Below, one piece after another: positions 46,501 to 58,891 of a DNA stretch of 64,000 bases. The notes under the pieces were generated by a model. It ran no database searches. It was not told the DNA's origin and saw only the letters and a list, made by a program, of their open reading frames with translations. The DNA is from Jaltomata sinuosa (taxonomy: Eukaryota > Streptophyta > Magnoliopsida > Solanales > Solanaceae), in assembly GCA_003996215.1 (NCBI GenBank), contig QJPP01002913.1, positions 1 through 64,000 on the forward strand, in the 5' to 3' direction. Numbering within the stretch: position 1 is the first letter of the stretch; each line of letters begins with the position of its first letter. Position numbers and translations under genes: made by a program.

Positions 46501-49264
46501 TGATTAATACCTCGTACATTTCAATACGTACATGACCAAGTTAATATCAATGGAGGTATTTAAACTAGAATTAGTAAGGTGGTATTTGAGCATAAGTTAA
46601 AAGTGAAGTGTTAAGTTTAAATAATAGGATTACGATTTGGAAAATAGAATAAAATAATTGAGGTGCTTGCTTGACTTAATTAAGCTAGTAAGTGATAAGT
46701 AGGTGCATCACGTACTGAAGCTAAATGGATCAAGTTACGTGTTTCACCTACTAAGACTAATGGACCAATTTGTGGTCCATATTAAGTGAAAGAAAAGGAA
46801 AAGGAAAATGAGAAGCATAGGCAGTCCAAGGCCCACTCTGTCCAGCCCACAAGAATAAATTAAAATGACCAAGTAGGTGCATCACCTACTTAGCAATGTG
46901 TGGCCCAAATTAAAGACAAATGGTGGTTGCAAATAAGGACAAGAGAGGTGGCAAAAAAGGGCCTATTAAGGAAAAAAAATATCTGATGCAAATCTCTCAT
47001 ATTCTCTCATACAAATTTTATGTCTCTCAAGCTCACATATTTCTCCTCTCTCCTCCAAACAGCCACCCTAAAATTCTCATTAGGGTTCTAGGTGTTATTC
47101 AACTTGTTCCTTGCAAAGCAGCCCGCAAGATCATCTTTTCTCCTCCTTGGCTTCAAGTATTTTAGAGAGTTCTTTAAGGGTAGTGAAGTGAGGTGAGTCA
47201 TAGGTTTGGCAGAAAAGAAGCGGCAACTCTCTTCCAAAGATTAAGGTAAGAATTTTGTGTTATAAGCTTGGGTTCTTTTCCCCATTTTCACGTGATGCTT
47301 GTGATGATTTTCCTCTACTATTTTTTGGGGTTTGGAGAAGGTTACAAAAATAGTAATTGAAGTAAAATAACAGATTTAGACAGCTAAGGTAAGGGTGATG
47401 TCCCAACCTCTAATAATTAGATCATTTGAGCATTCTAGACATACTTGTTTATTGAACTCATGGGATGGTGATTGGAAGCCGTGAATTCAAGTTTTCTAGT
47501 TATATTGACATGTTTGGGGGCTGTATTATTTTGTTGTGATGTATAGGAGGTCATGGATGGCCTTAGAAAAATGATTGGGTAAAGCCGTATGGGGTAGATT
47601 TATAGGTTGTGGTGATAAACCATTAAATTTAATGTTTATGTAAGCTTACTGCCCGTCCCATACTGGGTACTGCTATATGTACATTATGCAGCTGGGAGAC
47701 CTCATAGGAAGTTTATTTCATGTAAATAACTATATCATAAAGAAAGTGTGTGAGAACACCATTAAATTGGGAAGTTTACAGGCTCGTCGCTCGGCTACTG
47801 TTTGGCAGATTGTTTATGAAATATGAGCTTATTGGTTTAGGTTCTTATCTAGTTTTCATACTTGTCATTTGATATATATAAATATGGTCTCTTTAAAGGA
47901 AAGTCCGATGTGTTACAGCTACCTAAATTGAGGTATGTAAGGTTTTTTAGTTTCATATTCCTTGGCATGAAGTATTATACTTGTGTTACTACCAACAAAG
48001 TGAGTTTCTGAAGTGCTCCTCCTAGTAAAGGGTAATTAGTGGCATCGTACAATATGCAACATGGCTAATGATCCTTTCCCACTCCAAAGTGTGTTAAAGT
48101 ACTTTGACATGTGTTTACTATTAGATCTGCGTGTTTACTCTTCCAAGTACTAGTATGAAAAAGTTACTTTCAACAACAAGCATCATGACTTCTCCTCTGA
48201 GTCAAATGAGGTCCATTGTGTCAGTTAAGTACTTAAGTATTATATTGATGTAACAGTTACTTCTTTTGTCAATGTTACTACCTTAAGTGCATATTCACAT
48301 GTCTTGTACTACTGGTCCATAGTTCAAAGCTCAATAATGATTATGACCACTAAGACAACAATCTTAAAGAATAAAAAAACTATATGAAGTAATTTGTATA
48401 TGTATGGGTGGCATCCCAGGGGTAAAAGCCTAGCATGGGTCGATCCCTATTTATGTACTTATGGGTGGAAGCCTAGGGGCAAAATCCTAGAATGGGTTGA
48501 TCCCAATTTGTATATTTATGAGGGCAACATATCAGGGGCTCAATTTCCTAGCATGGGACTCCTCTTCTACCACTGATAAATTGGTTATTTGTTTCACATG
48601 CCATACAAAGTTTATAAGGCAAAGAAGAGTAAAGAAAAGTATGTAATATACATTATCCAACAAAAGTAAGCAAAGTTTGTATTTCATAATTATTTATACA
48701 ATTATATATTGATACCTGATCTTGTTTAAGTTCTTGTATTACATATACTTACTTTATGCCTTACATATTCAGTATATTCTTTCGTACTAACGTCACTCTT
48801 GGGGGATGCTGCATTTGATGATGCATGTACATGTACTTTAGCTAGTAGACCCCCCGGTAGGAGCACAAGATGCTCAGTGTTGTTTGTGAGATCCAGGTTG
48901 ATTCGGGGCTTGCTGAGTCTTTAGTATACATTTTCATGTTGTATTGTAGTTAAGGGTAATGTGGGGACCTGGCCTGACCTAAAACTCTGCTTGTCCATCT
49001 TCTAAAGGCTTTATAGACTAATGTTAAAGTAAAGTGCAGTTGTTTATTATCTCCTAATAATTGCATCCTCAATGATCAAGTCATGTATATATAATTTTTT
49101 GGGCATATCTATGTTGGTAGTACTTTCATCAAATTATCTTATTTATGCTTAGAAGAGTTTTATTAGTGTAATATATACATGGTAAGCATAGGTTATGAGT
49201 TGGTTCTCTCGGGCTTTTAGGGCATCGAATGCTTGTCCTTCTCAATTGAATTTGAGGTGTGACA
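46501..49264 (+). repeat. 5' LTR of element G (2764 bp)
   Basis: It aligns throughout with 56119-58891 and ends GTGTGACA. It starts TGATTAATACC where the 3' LTR has TGATGTAATACC, so one base may be lost. A pair of about 68-base direct repeats lies near 48400-48540 (GGGTGGCATCCCAGGGG and GGGTGGAAGCCTAGGGG). Open frames near 46920-47165 are shared with the other LTR but differ at many residues, so they are not taken as genes. Confidence 0.9.
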
Positions 49265-49268
49265 AAAG

Positions 49269-49281
49269 TAGTATCAGAGCC
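49269..49281 (+). other. Primer binding site, degenerate initiator-Met type (element G)
   Basis: TAGTATCAGAGCC lies four bases after the LTR end. It differs from the canonical TGGTATCAGAGCC by one G-to-A change. Confidence 0.85.
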
Positions 49282-50640
49282 GGTCATCCTATGGAGTCTA
49301 CAAAGTTGTGTCTAGTAAAGACTTACTTATGAATGAGTTGCATTTATAATTAAGGGGCTGCTTGGACATTTAGGAAATGTGACCTTCTTTCATAATCCAG
49401 ATTGTGCGATAAAGCTAAGTTATAAAAAGTCTATTTACACTCATACTCTACTATATGTCATCCAGATTATGCCTACTATGGCTAAGGTCAAAGGTGGCCT
49501 AAAGGCCAGCACCAGTATTGCCCAAGAGGTAACCTTCAGAGAAAGGTCTCACGTTATCGAAATTCAGAGAAAGGCTTGTAGATGTTCTTGGGTTACTTGG
49601 ATCTACAACTATGTTTTCACCATTTGTATCACCACCTGGATCATCTAAACAAGAAATAAGGGGAAATATTCATATGCTTACAGAGTGAATGGCTACTTAG
49701 TTCTAGTGATAGGGCTGTAACATTTTTCCATATAACTTCTTTGGGGGGATGTGACTAGTTCTTGAGTTCATGTTTTCCTTTACATGACTCATCTAATGGT
49801 TATAGGATCTAATCCTATGAGGTGCATTCAATATTTCATTGGTATTGGAAATAGAAGTTGTTTCACTAGCTTTATATCAATTAAAAGATGTGGCAATAGC
49901 CTGATCTTGATAAGTGAATGTGGTATAAACTAGAGATACCCCTAGTTGGCTAATAGGGACCTGATATTTACTAGATATCCTCCTCGATATGTTCATAGTT
50001 GGATTTTATGATATATGTGCATATTACTACCCTGAATAGGTAATAACATGTGTGATCCCTTTTGTGGTTGGAAAACTCTCCTTATAAAAATATATGTATA
50101 GTAGTGCCCCGTAGTGATCTATGTTTTGGTTATAGAGGATTAGTTTGTGACTAAAGATTAAGGTCAAAGAATATTGAGGGTTTAGACATAAGTGGTGATT
50201 CATTAGGATATTCATAGCTAAAGTAGGCATGAGATCAGCTAATTAATAGAAGGGAAGGTGTTTGTTAAATATCAACAGAGGAGAAAGACATTTGAATAAC
50301 ATAGACCAAGTGTGCACATAGCATAGAACTCCAATTAGGGAGAGATGGTTTGATTAAAGTCCACTGAAAGTAAGAATACAACTTTTGTTAGTTTTATAAG
50401 AGGTTATAGATAAGTGGCATTGGTTGTTCCCTTGTTACGAAGGGTGCTTATCAAGCATGTAAAGTAAGAAAAAGATGTTGATTCTTTAATCTTACCAGTT
50501 GAAGGCACACCTAAGAAAATGTCCAGTTAGAACATTCTGAAATTTTGTTGGAATCATTCTAGTATCAATGTGAATTTTGGCACCCAATCTTAATAGCTAC
50601 AAGGACAGAGAGGGGAATCAAAGGATCACTTTTATAGAAG
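49282..50640 (+). pseudogene. Presumed gag/protease region of element G, unrecognisable
   Basis: By position this should hold gag and protease. The open frame near 49469-49648 (MPTMAKVKGGLKASTS...) has a basic N terminus that could be the start of Gag, but I recognise no capsid motif, zinc knuckle or protease active site. The region is rich in stops in all frames. Confidence 0.35.
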
Positions 50641-50760
50641 ATACATTGACCAGTGTGGTAACCTAGGATGCATCTACATTATTTGTACAATATAAAGATG
50701 GTTCATTACGCATATGTATGAAGTCCGCTGAATAAAGCTTCTACAGGCTTGATTTGATAG
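50640..50760 (+). pseudogene. Reverse transcriptase relic, element G
   Basis: One frame at about 50652-50725 reads SVVT, stop, DASTLFVQYKDGSLRICM. Relatives have PSVSPWGA..LFVKKKDGSMRMCIDYRQLN at the RT fingers, so this is a decayed copy of that segment. It loses the frame directly after. The catalytic palm is not found downstream, where a tandem repeat lies instead. Confidence 0.7.
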
Positions 50761-51279
50761 ATGCCTATAATAGCTCACCAATCGTAGCCCGACTAAAGGA
50801 GAGGACAGTTGATCATATGCCAGTTGTTCTTATTAGTTCCCTTGCATGGAAAGAGGTTGGAGAACCCTCACTTGTTCTGCCATTATAGAAAATCTGTTAG
50901 CTTGGACATACTTAACTTGTTGAGCCCAAAGTGGCTAACCCTCATGTGCTACAAAATCACAAGATGAGTTCACATGTACTTGACATTATGTGTAATTGGC
51001 AAAATTTAAAAGACCATTGGTTATGACACCTCAAGATTCATTTATTCATTTACTTATTTTAACTTTCATAAGGTATCATGCATCGAGTATAATAATGTAT
51101 CACAAGCTAGTAACAAATATAAACTTGACCACCTCATATTCCTAGAGATGAATTATTGAGAATTCCTTCTCTATTTTGGCCCTAGTGAACATATTGACTC
51201 CAAACCAAGGGGTGGAACACCTATAAGAAGAATTCTTGGGATGTTGAAAAGATAAGATGGGGAAATCAATTGCATATGC

Positions 51280-51432
51280 TTGCACTTAGTATGAAAATGT
51301 CACACGTGTTACATATGTCATTAAACGCACTTGCACTTAGTATGACAATGTCACACGTGTTACATATGTCATTAAACGCACTTGTACTTAGTATGACAAT
51401 GTCACACGTGTTACATATGTCATTAAACGCAC
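51280..51432 (+). repeat. Three 51-bp tandem repeats
   Basis: Copies start at 51280, 51331 and 51382 and differ at one or two bases each. Because 51 is divisible by three, an open frame across them (51270-51587) encodes three copies of a 17-residue unit, LALSMTMSHVLHMSLNA-like. Expression is not indicated. The units contain CACGTG (E-box/G-box core) within TCACACGTGTTACATATG. Confidence 0.93.
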
Positions 51433-52150
51433 TTGCATGTAGGTGTTATCTGCTTCATAAAACCCTGCTTATTGCTATATGTTTCATAGGACCTTGCCCT
51501 ATATGTTATAAATTTCACCAATTACTTGCCACATATCACTTGTCCATATTTTATGTACATAGTAGATTAATTGATCATATGGTATAAGCACTAATTAGTG
51601 ATCTTGAGCAATATGTATCACAGATCACTTGTCTATATATTATATGCTTCATAGACCATTTGCTTATATGTGTTACGTGCCTCATATCCCAGTTATAAGC
51701 ATTGCAGGTCCCATAATTTATTTTCCATGTGTCACATACTCACTTGTTCATATTTTATATGTATACTTGTTCACTTAGTCCATTTTCCCATATGATAGTC
51801 CACCTACTCATGTGATTCATGTTTCATTGTTCACTTTATTATACGACCACATGTCTTATAGTCCACTAGCTTTTATGTTATATAATTTTTCGTAGCTTTA
51901 GTACTCACACGTATGTACTTTATTTAGTCCTTCCACTTAACGTGTTTTACAGCCCACTTGCTCTCATACTATATGTTTTATAATTCATTTGCCCATATGC
52001 TACATATCTTATAGTTCATTGCTCACATGCTACTTTATTGTTCATATGCACATATGATACATGCTTTCGTAGATCACATGTTTATATAGCTCAATTATCC
52101 ATATGTCATACGTCTATTGTTCACGTGTTCATATGTTAAGTGCCTTTTGT
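51433..52150. repeat. Degenerate minisatellite-like region
   Basis: About 700 bases repeat loosely, with a spacing near 28-35 bases, words such as ACTTG..CATATGTTATATG..TTCATAG. Examples are near 51500, 51625, 51735, 51960 and 52080. It directly follows the 51-bp array and shares CATATG and TCACATG-type words with it. It may be an old, diverged part of the same array. Confidence 0.6.
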
Positions 52151-52269
52151 GCTAATTTACTTATGAATAGACTCTATGTGACTTTTTTGTTCATATTTTA
52201 TATGTCCCTCTGTGATTTTTGACTTAAGTATTAAACATGCTAGGATAAAGTTCCGTCGTATCATGATGA

Positions 52270-52760
52270 AGTGAGGATTTTTGCCAAAAAGGTTGGGCAC
52301 ATATTTAAATTTTAGCACAACCCTTACCGATAGACAAATGGCTAAGCAGAGTGCCCTATTCAGATATACAACACAAAACTTTAGAGTTTCACATTGACAA
52401 TTTTGTGTTCTACAATGATTCACCAATGAAAAGAAAGGAAAGTTGAGCCCTATATATGTCGATCCTTACAAAATCATAAAGAGAATTAGCTAGGAAGCCT
52501 ATGATTTCATGTATTCATTCTACAAAATTTGTGGGAGATCCATCCTTTATTGTTCCACATGAAGATGTTAAAGTCACCAGGGATCTATCATTTGAATAAG
52601 TCCCCCTAGCCTCCATTAAAATGTTGTGGAGGAACCAGAATGCAGAATAAGCTATTTGTGAAGCAGAAGATGATATGAAGTCTAAATACCCATTCTTATT
52701 CCAAAAACCAACAGAAGGTCTATGATTCATACTTAAATTCCTTAATTCCACGTGTCCAGA
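52270..52760 (+). pseudogene. Integrase C-terminal relic with chromodomain-like tail, element G
   Basis: Near 52300-52355 a broken frame resembles LNFSTAFHPQTDGQSE, the segment around the catalytic Glu. At about 52430-52510 one frame reads KKGKLSPIYVDPYKIIKRIS then stop, EAYDFM, the usual SH3-like part. 52520-52600 gives VGDPSFIVPHEDVKVTRDLSFE, and 52610-52700 gives ASIKMLWRNQNAE, stop, AICEAEDDMKSKYPFLF, the chromodomain-like tail. Order and spacing match elements A and C. Inactive. Confidence 0.78.
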
Positions 52761-52799
52761 GAAAAAATAAGGTAAGCCATGCTAGCAATACTGAATAGT

Positions 52800-55700
52800 T
52801 GTCACGATCTAATTTCTCGGTCATGACGGCACCTACAACCCCCCAGTAGGCGAATCAATTCCCGTAGCCCAGGACAGTTAGTAATGGGCTACTATCTAAC
52901 AAACAAGCAGAAGAATAGTTTAATAAGCAAAAGTAAGGGAACAAGATGAAGAGAATAGATAACAGGAATATATATATACATATGCGGAAACTAAACCAAA
53001 CCCGAAGACTTGGTATCATAGTATAGAGCCAGACCTACATATAAGGAATACAAACGATCCAAAACAACATATACAGATGTCTTCGAATGGTAATAGAGTA
53101 CATAAAGCAAAAGATAAACTCAAGTTAAGCTCTGATCGCCAAGAGCTCACCCTCAGTCTGAAGTAGTCTCCAACAGATCTCCAAGCACGAATCACATCGA
53201 TCTAACGGCGATGGCCCACGCTAGGGTCTGCACCAAAAGATGCAGGGGGTAGGGTGAGCACCAAATGCGAAGCATAAGGTACCCAGTAGGTATCATAGGC
53301 CGACTGGGCACATATAAGATAAAAGCGTAGTAACAGATAGAATAGAAGCAAGTAGTCACATAAATCAACGAAAAGGGTACACAGGAACTAGCCCAGAGGG
53401 AAATCAACAGAAACCACATGTGAGGCCAGCAAGCAGAATAAATACACCATAAGCACAGGTGAAAGTAAGAAATAACGCACCTGTGGTCCTTGCAATAACA
53501 GTGTATACATAATAAGTTTATGAAATGGACGGTATACCAATAACCTCAAGTATAAGAAGAGGGAAACAGTAATGGTAGGCATGCTCAGAGACATGAATCA
53601 AACTCAACTAATCATATCAATCTCAAATCCAGAAACTAACCGTCTAGCAGTAACCAATTTCATATTTAACCGTAACAAGGAACAATTATGTAAGTAAATA
53701 GCAAGAGTCTACCTACAGTCCCTCGGCCGCCCATACAACCGAGGAACACAAACAAGTGAAAACAAACCCTCCAGTATCCCATACTACCGGAGCGTACAAT
53801 CAACAAAGAACAAACAAGGGTGGAGCCTCAAACAATGAATGATATGATGCATGAAGATCTCAAGTGAAAGGGTATCTCTGTATGTACCTCCTCCGGTGCC
53901 GATCCGGCCCAGCATGTAGGTTCCATGGAAGGATTCTGCCCGTATCCCTCTACTCCACCGTATACCCTTCCTCCGGCACACGTAGCCCTAAGCCCCAGGC
54001 CGGATGGCAAGGTCCATGGAGGTCCCTGACCCCATACTAAAACTCAGTATCAAAACATGTCATCTGGAAGCAAGTCCGGGTTCAAGATAGAGACCCAGTC
54101 TCGAATATGCATGCCCAGATCCTGTCCAGGACTAAAGTAGTGGGAAAATATCTCAAAAAAAAACCCTCCAAGGGTGCCCTAGCATAACCGGGTCTAAACA
54201 GTAGAAAGTCATCTCAGGTGCTCGGTCTGATCGAGGCTAAAATCATCTCAAGTAGCAAGAAAACTCAACTAGCACCCCGGACCTGCCGAGTCTAGCGTTA
54301 CTCATAAAACTGGTGATATAAATCATAATTTTACCTTCTTTTACCCAAGAATATTCACAAGTTAAATCAAACCATTTCCAATTCATTTCTATCAAAAACG
54401 GGCCCTCGGGGCCATGCAAGGTTTAGAAAATAGTGCCAGTAGGCCCGAAGCCAAAACTGTAGTAAAACATGGATAAAACCTCTTTATATGCATGGAAATG
54501 GTATGATCAAACACAGATAGCTGCCCAGCAGCTCACAATCAACCTATCGACCCTGCACAGGCCCATAGCTACTCAGCAAGCATAACCAGCCTAGAAGGAT
54601 AATTCTATGCCCGGGACTCACGGACATTCCCAATATCCCACCTTCTATGTTCCAGAGTCAACAAGGCCTCACAGGACCACACGGGTAAATAAAACATATC
54701 GTCAAGTACTACAAGCAACAGAGGAACAAAAGTAGGCGGACATGAATAAAGCGGTCAAGGTCTGTGGTACCAACCTAATAATCCAACCCAAGGATGCCAT
54801 CTAGTACGATTTTATCCGATATATGCTAAGTCTAGGGAGTTTAAGCCGTAACCTACCTGTCGTTCGATGACAAGCTGCTAGAACGACGATGTCTAAGCCC
54901 AAACTGCTTCGAGAAGCTCCAAAATAAAATCAACTCGAATTTGGACTTGAATAACTTGATGTAGATAATTAATTTTCTTCCGGAGATCAAATATAGCACC
55001 AAGACATTTTCCCCCAAATCAATCCCAACGTTATTTTTAATCAAACGAAGCAACTATCTACCTTGAAATAGAAATTGTTCAAAACTGAAAACCTTGAATA
55101 TATCATATTGGCAGTAGAGATACATATGTAATATATAACATGAGGTTTTGACTCAACCTCAAACAATACCATAAAATGAAGAAAATATTTTAAAGTGAAG
55201 CTCTATCACATCTACAGATATTCCCAAATTCAATGTGTGAATATCACTAGATATATGTTAGGAGGTTATGATATGAATTTCTCAAAGTGACCATATTGTT
55301 GCTCCTTCTAGTTACTTTACACGTGGTTGTGGTGTTGTCACCACCACATAAACATACCTCCTTATTAATTTTTCTAAATGGGGCCTATATCATCAATATA
55401 TTCGGATATTGCATAGGTTTGTGGTAAAATAAATATAACTTTTTAAATATATCATCATAAATAAAAAATTATTACAAATAAAACCTGCTATATTATAATA
55501 ATAATTTTTAATATAACTAAGTTTAGTATCTCTGTTAAAATATTACAATGTGTAAAAACCTTATAAAATAAATACGTACACAATTATATCATAACAAAAG
55601 TATTTTTCATAAACATAACCTTTTACCACATTCAACTTTAAAATAAAATATTTTCAAATACGCGCGATGCTAATAAAATTCTTAAATTTAGGTTCGCAAT

Positions 55701-55884
55701 TCGCCATCGCACGATTTTGATACTCAGCTCCTAAGGCAGGGAATTGATCATAATGACTAATCGAACGGCCAGAGCACCGAACCACCGGTCCCATCAAGCC
55801 ATAAATGACTTGGGGCCGCTACAAAAAAGGCTCTAACGATACAAGAAAGGCGAAAAGACATAAATGACCAAAAGGGTCATTACA
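52800..55884 (-). repeat. Solo LTR of a Tekay/Del-like element, with target duplication
   Basis: It runs from TGTCACGATC at 52800 to GGGTCATTACA at 55884 and is flanked on both sides by ATAGT (52795-52799 and 55885-55889). No PBS, coding or second LTR is attached, the expected product of recombination between the two LTRs of a full element. It is related to the D LTR along 52800-54860. The interval about 54900-55690 is A/T-rich and unlike D, so it may contain a further insertion or belong to another subfamily. Confidence 0.93.
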
Positions 55885-56104
55885 ATAGTCTTCATTGAAA
55901 TACTTGTCCAAGAGAGGAGTATTATTTGTCATATTATTATTTCATGTGCTATATCTATTGAGATTCCTACGAGGATTATGTATATGTGTTTTGTGTTAGT
56001 TGACTGATAGTCCTGGTTACAAAGGAAACACTAGCAATATTTTTTGGAAAAATTCCAAGGTTCATAAAGTTTTGAGCTACACCTCTCATTCGAAGACGAA
56101 TAAT

Positions 56105-56118
56105 CCTAAGGGGGATGA
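56105..56118 (+). other. Polypurine tract, element G
   Basis: CCTAAGGGGGATGA lies directly before the 3' LTR. The G/A-rich run is where plus-strand DNA synthesis would be primed. Confidence 0.7.
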
Positions 56119-58891
56119 TGATGTAATACCCCGTATATTTCAATACATATATGACCAAGTTAATATCAATAGAGGTATTTAAACTCGAGTTAGTAAGGTG
56201 GTATTTGAGCGTAAGTGTAAAGTGAAGTGTTAAGTTTAAATAAATGGATTACGATTTGAAAAATAGAATAAAATAAGTGAGGTGCTTTCTTCACTTAATT
56301 AAGCTAGTAGGTGACAAGTAGGTGCATCACCTACTTAAGATAAATGGATCGAGTTAGGTGTTTGACCTACTTAGACTAATGGGCCAATTTGTGGCCCATA
56401 TTAAGTGAAAGAAAAGAAAAAGGAAAATGAGAAGCATAGGCAGTCCAAGGCCAACTCTGTCTAGACCACATGAAGAAATTAAAATAACCAAGAAGGTGCA
56501 TCACCTACTTGGCAATGTGTGGCCCAAAGTAAAGATAAATGGTGGATGCAAATGAGGACAAGAGAGGTGGCAAAGAAATGTCCTATTACGACAAAAAATA
56601 TCTTATGCAAATCTCTCATTTTCTCTCATACAAATCTTATGTCTCTCAAGCTCACATATCTCTCCTCTCTCCTCCAAACAACCGCCCTAAATTTCCCATT
56701 AGGGTTCTAGGTGTTCTTAAACTTGTTCCTTGCAAAGCATCCCACAAGATCATCTTCTCTCCTCCTTGGCTTCAAGTATATTAGAGAGTTCTTCAAGGGT
56801 AGTGAAGTGGGGTGAGTCATAGGAGTGGAAGCAAAGGTTCAGCCACTCTCTTCAAAAGATTAAGGTAAGAATTTTGTGTTATAAGCTTGGGTTCTTTTCC
56901 ACATTTTCACGTAATGCTTTTGCTGATTTTCCTCTACTATTTTGTGGTTTGGAGAAGGTTACAAAAATAGTAATTGAAGGAAAATAATATATTTAGACAT
57001 CCAAGGTAAGGGTGATGTCCCAACCTCTAATAATTAGATCATTTGAGCATTCTAGACATACTTATTTATTGAACTCATGGGATAGTGATTGGAAGCCGTG
57101 AATTCAAGTTTTCTGGTTATATTGACATGTTTGGGGGCTGTATTATTTTGTTATAAAGTATAATACTTCATCGATGGACTTAGAAAAATAATTGGGTAAA
57201 CCTGTACGGGGTAGATTTATAGGGTTGTGGCGATACACCATTAAATTTAAAGTTTATGTAATCTTCTTGCCCGTCCCATGTTGGGTACTGTTATATATAC
57301 ATTATGAAACCCAGGGAGTGCTAGGAGACCTCATGGGAAGTTTGTTTCATGTAAATAACTATATCATACAGAAAGTGTGTGAGAACACCATTAAATTGGA
57401 AAGTTTACAAGTTCGTCGCTCGGCTACTGTTTGGCGGATTATTTATGTAATATGACATTATTGGTTAGCTTCTTATCTAGTTTTCATACTTGTCATTTGA
57501 TATAGATAAATATGGTTGCTTTAAAGGAAAGGCCGACATGTTACAGCTACCCAAATTGAGGTATGTAAGGTTTTTTAGTTTCATATTCTTTGGCATGAAG
57601 TCTTATACTTGTGTTACTACCAAAAAGGTGAGTTTCCTAAGTTCTCCTCATAGTAAAGGGTACATAGTGGCACTGTACAATTTTCAACACGGCTAATGAT
57701 CCTTTCCCACAACATATTTTGTTAAAGTACTTCCACATGTGTTTACTATTACATCTGCGTGTTTACTCTTCCAAGTACTAGTATGAAAAAGGTACTTTCA
57801 ACAACAAGCTTCGTGACTTCTTCCTTGAGTCAAATGAGGTCCATTGTGTCAGTTAAGTGCTTAAGTATTACATTGATGTTATAGTTACTTCTTATGTCAT
57901 TGTTATTGACTTAAGTGCATATTCGTGTGGCTTGTACTACTGTTCCATAGTTCTGAGCTCAATAATGATTATGACCACCAAGACAATAATCCCAAAGAAT
58001 AAAGAAACTATATGAAGTAATTTGTATATGTATGGGTGGAAGCCTAGGGTAAAAAGTCCAGCATGGGTCGATCACTATTTATGTACTTATGGGTGGTAGC
58101 CTTGGGGCGAAAGCCTATTATGGGTTGATCCCAATTTGTATATTTACGAGGCCAGCATCTCAGGGGCTAAATTGCCTAGCATGGGACTCCTCTTATACCA
58201 CTGATCGGTTAGTTATTTGTATCACATGCCATACAAAGATTATAAATCAAAGTAGAGTAAAGAAAAGAATGTAATATACATGATCCTACAAGAGTAAGAA
58301 AAGGTTGTCTTTCATCCTTATCCATACATTTATATATTAATACCTGATCTTGTTTATGCTCTTATGTTACATATACTTACTTTATACCTTATATATTCAG
58401 TACATTCTTTCATAATGACGTCTCTCCTGGGGAACGCTGCATTTGATGCTGCAGGTATAAGTACTTCAGCTAGTAGACCATCCAGTAGGAACACAGGACA
58501 CTCAGCATTATTGGTGATATCCAGGTTGATTCGGGGCTTGCCGTGTCTTTGGTATCATTTTCATGTTGTATTTTAGTTAAGGCTAATACGGGGACTTGTC
58601 CCGACCTAAACTCAGCTTGTCCATCTTTTAGAGGCTTTGTAAACTAATGTTAAGTAAAGTGCAGTTGTGTATTGTCTCCTAATAATTGCAGCCTCAACGA
58701 CCAAGTCATGTATATATGATTTTTTTGGGCATATCTATGTTGGTAGTATTTTCATCAAATTATCTTATTTATGCATAGAAGATTTTTATGAGTGTAATAC
58801 ATACATGGTAAGCATAGGTTATGAGTTGGTTCTCTCGGGCCTTTAGGTCATCGAGTGCCTGTCCACCGGAAATTGAATTTGAGGCATGACA
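56119..58891 (+). repeat. 3' LTR of element G (2773 bp)
   Basis: It aligns with 46501-49264. In the first 200 bases about one base in eleven differs by eye. It ends GAGGCATGACA at 58891, after which element F's LTR resumes. A two-unit repeat of about 68 bases lies near 58030-58160. Confidence 0.9.

Larger units (their letters stand above)
46501..58891 (+). mobile_element. Element G: decayed Tekay/Del-like Ty3/gypsy element inserted in F's LTR
   Basis: Direct LTRs at 46501-49264 and 56119-58891 flank an internal region with an initiator-Met-like PBS, relics of RT and integrase, and a polypurine tract. Removing the solo LTR inside it leaves about 3.8 kb, shorter than the 5 kb of related elements. 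Flanking bases are GTTGT (46496-46500) and GTTAA (58892-58896), matching at three of five, so the target duplication is only suggestive. That F's LTR resumes exactly at the far side supports the boundaries. Confidence 0.87.

Noticed and set aside
46920..47165. 81-codon open frame present in both LTRs of element G (also 56539-56784)
   Set aside because: Same length in both copies, but about one residue in five differs, which is what neutral decay of two once-identical LTRs gives. No motif recognised.
51280..52150. CRISPR-like array
   Set aside because: Repeats are head-to-tail without unique spacers, and the setting is a plant retrotransposon.
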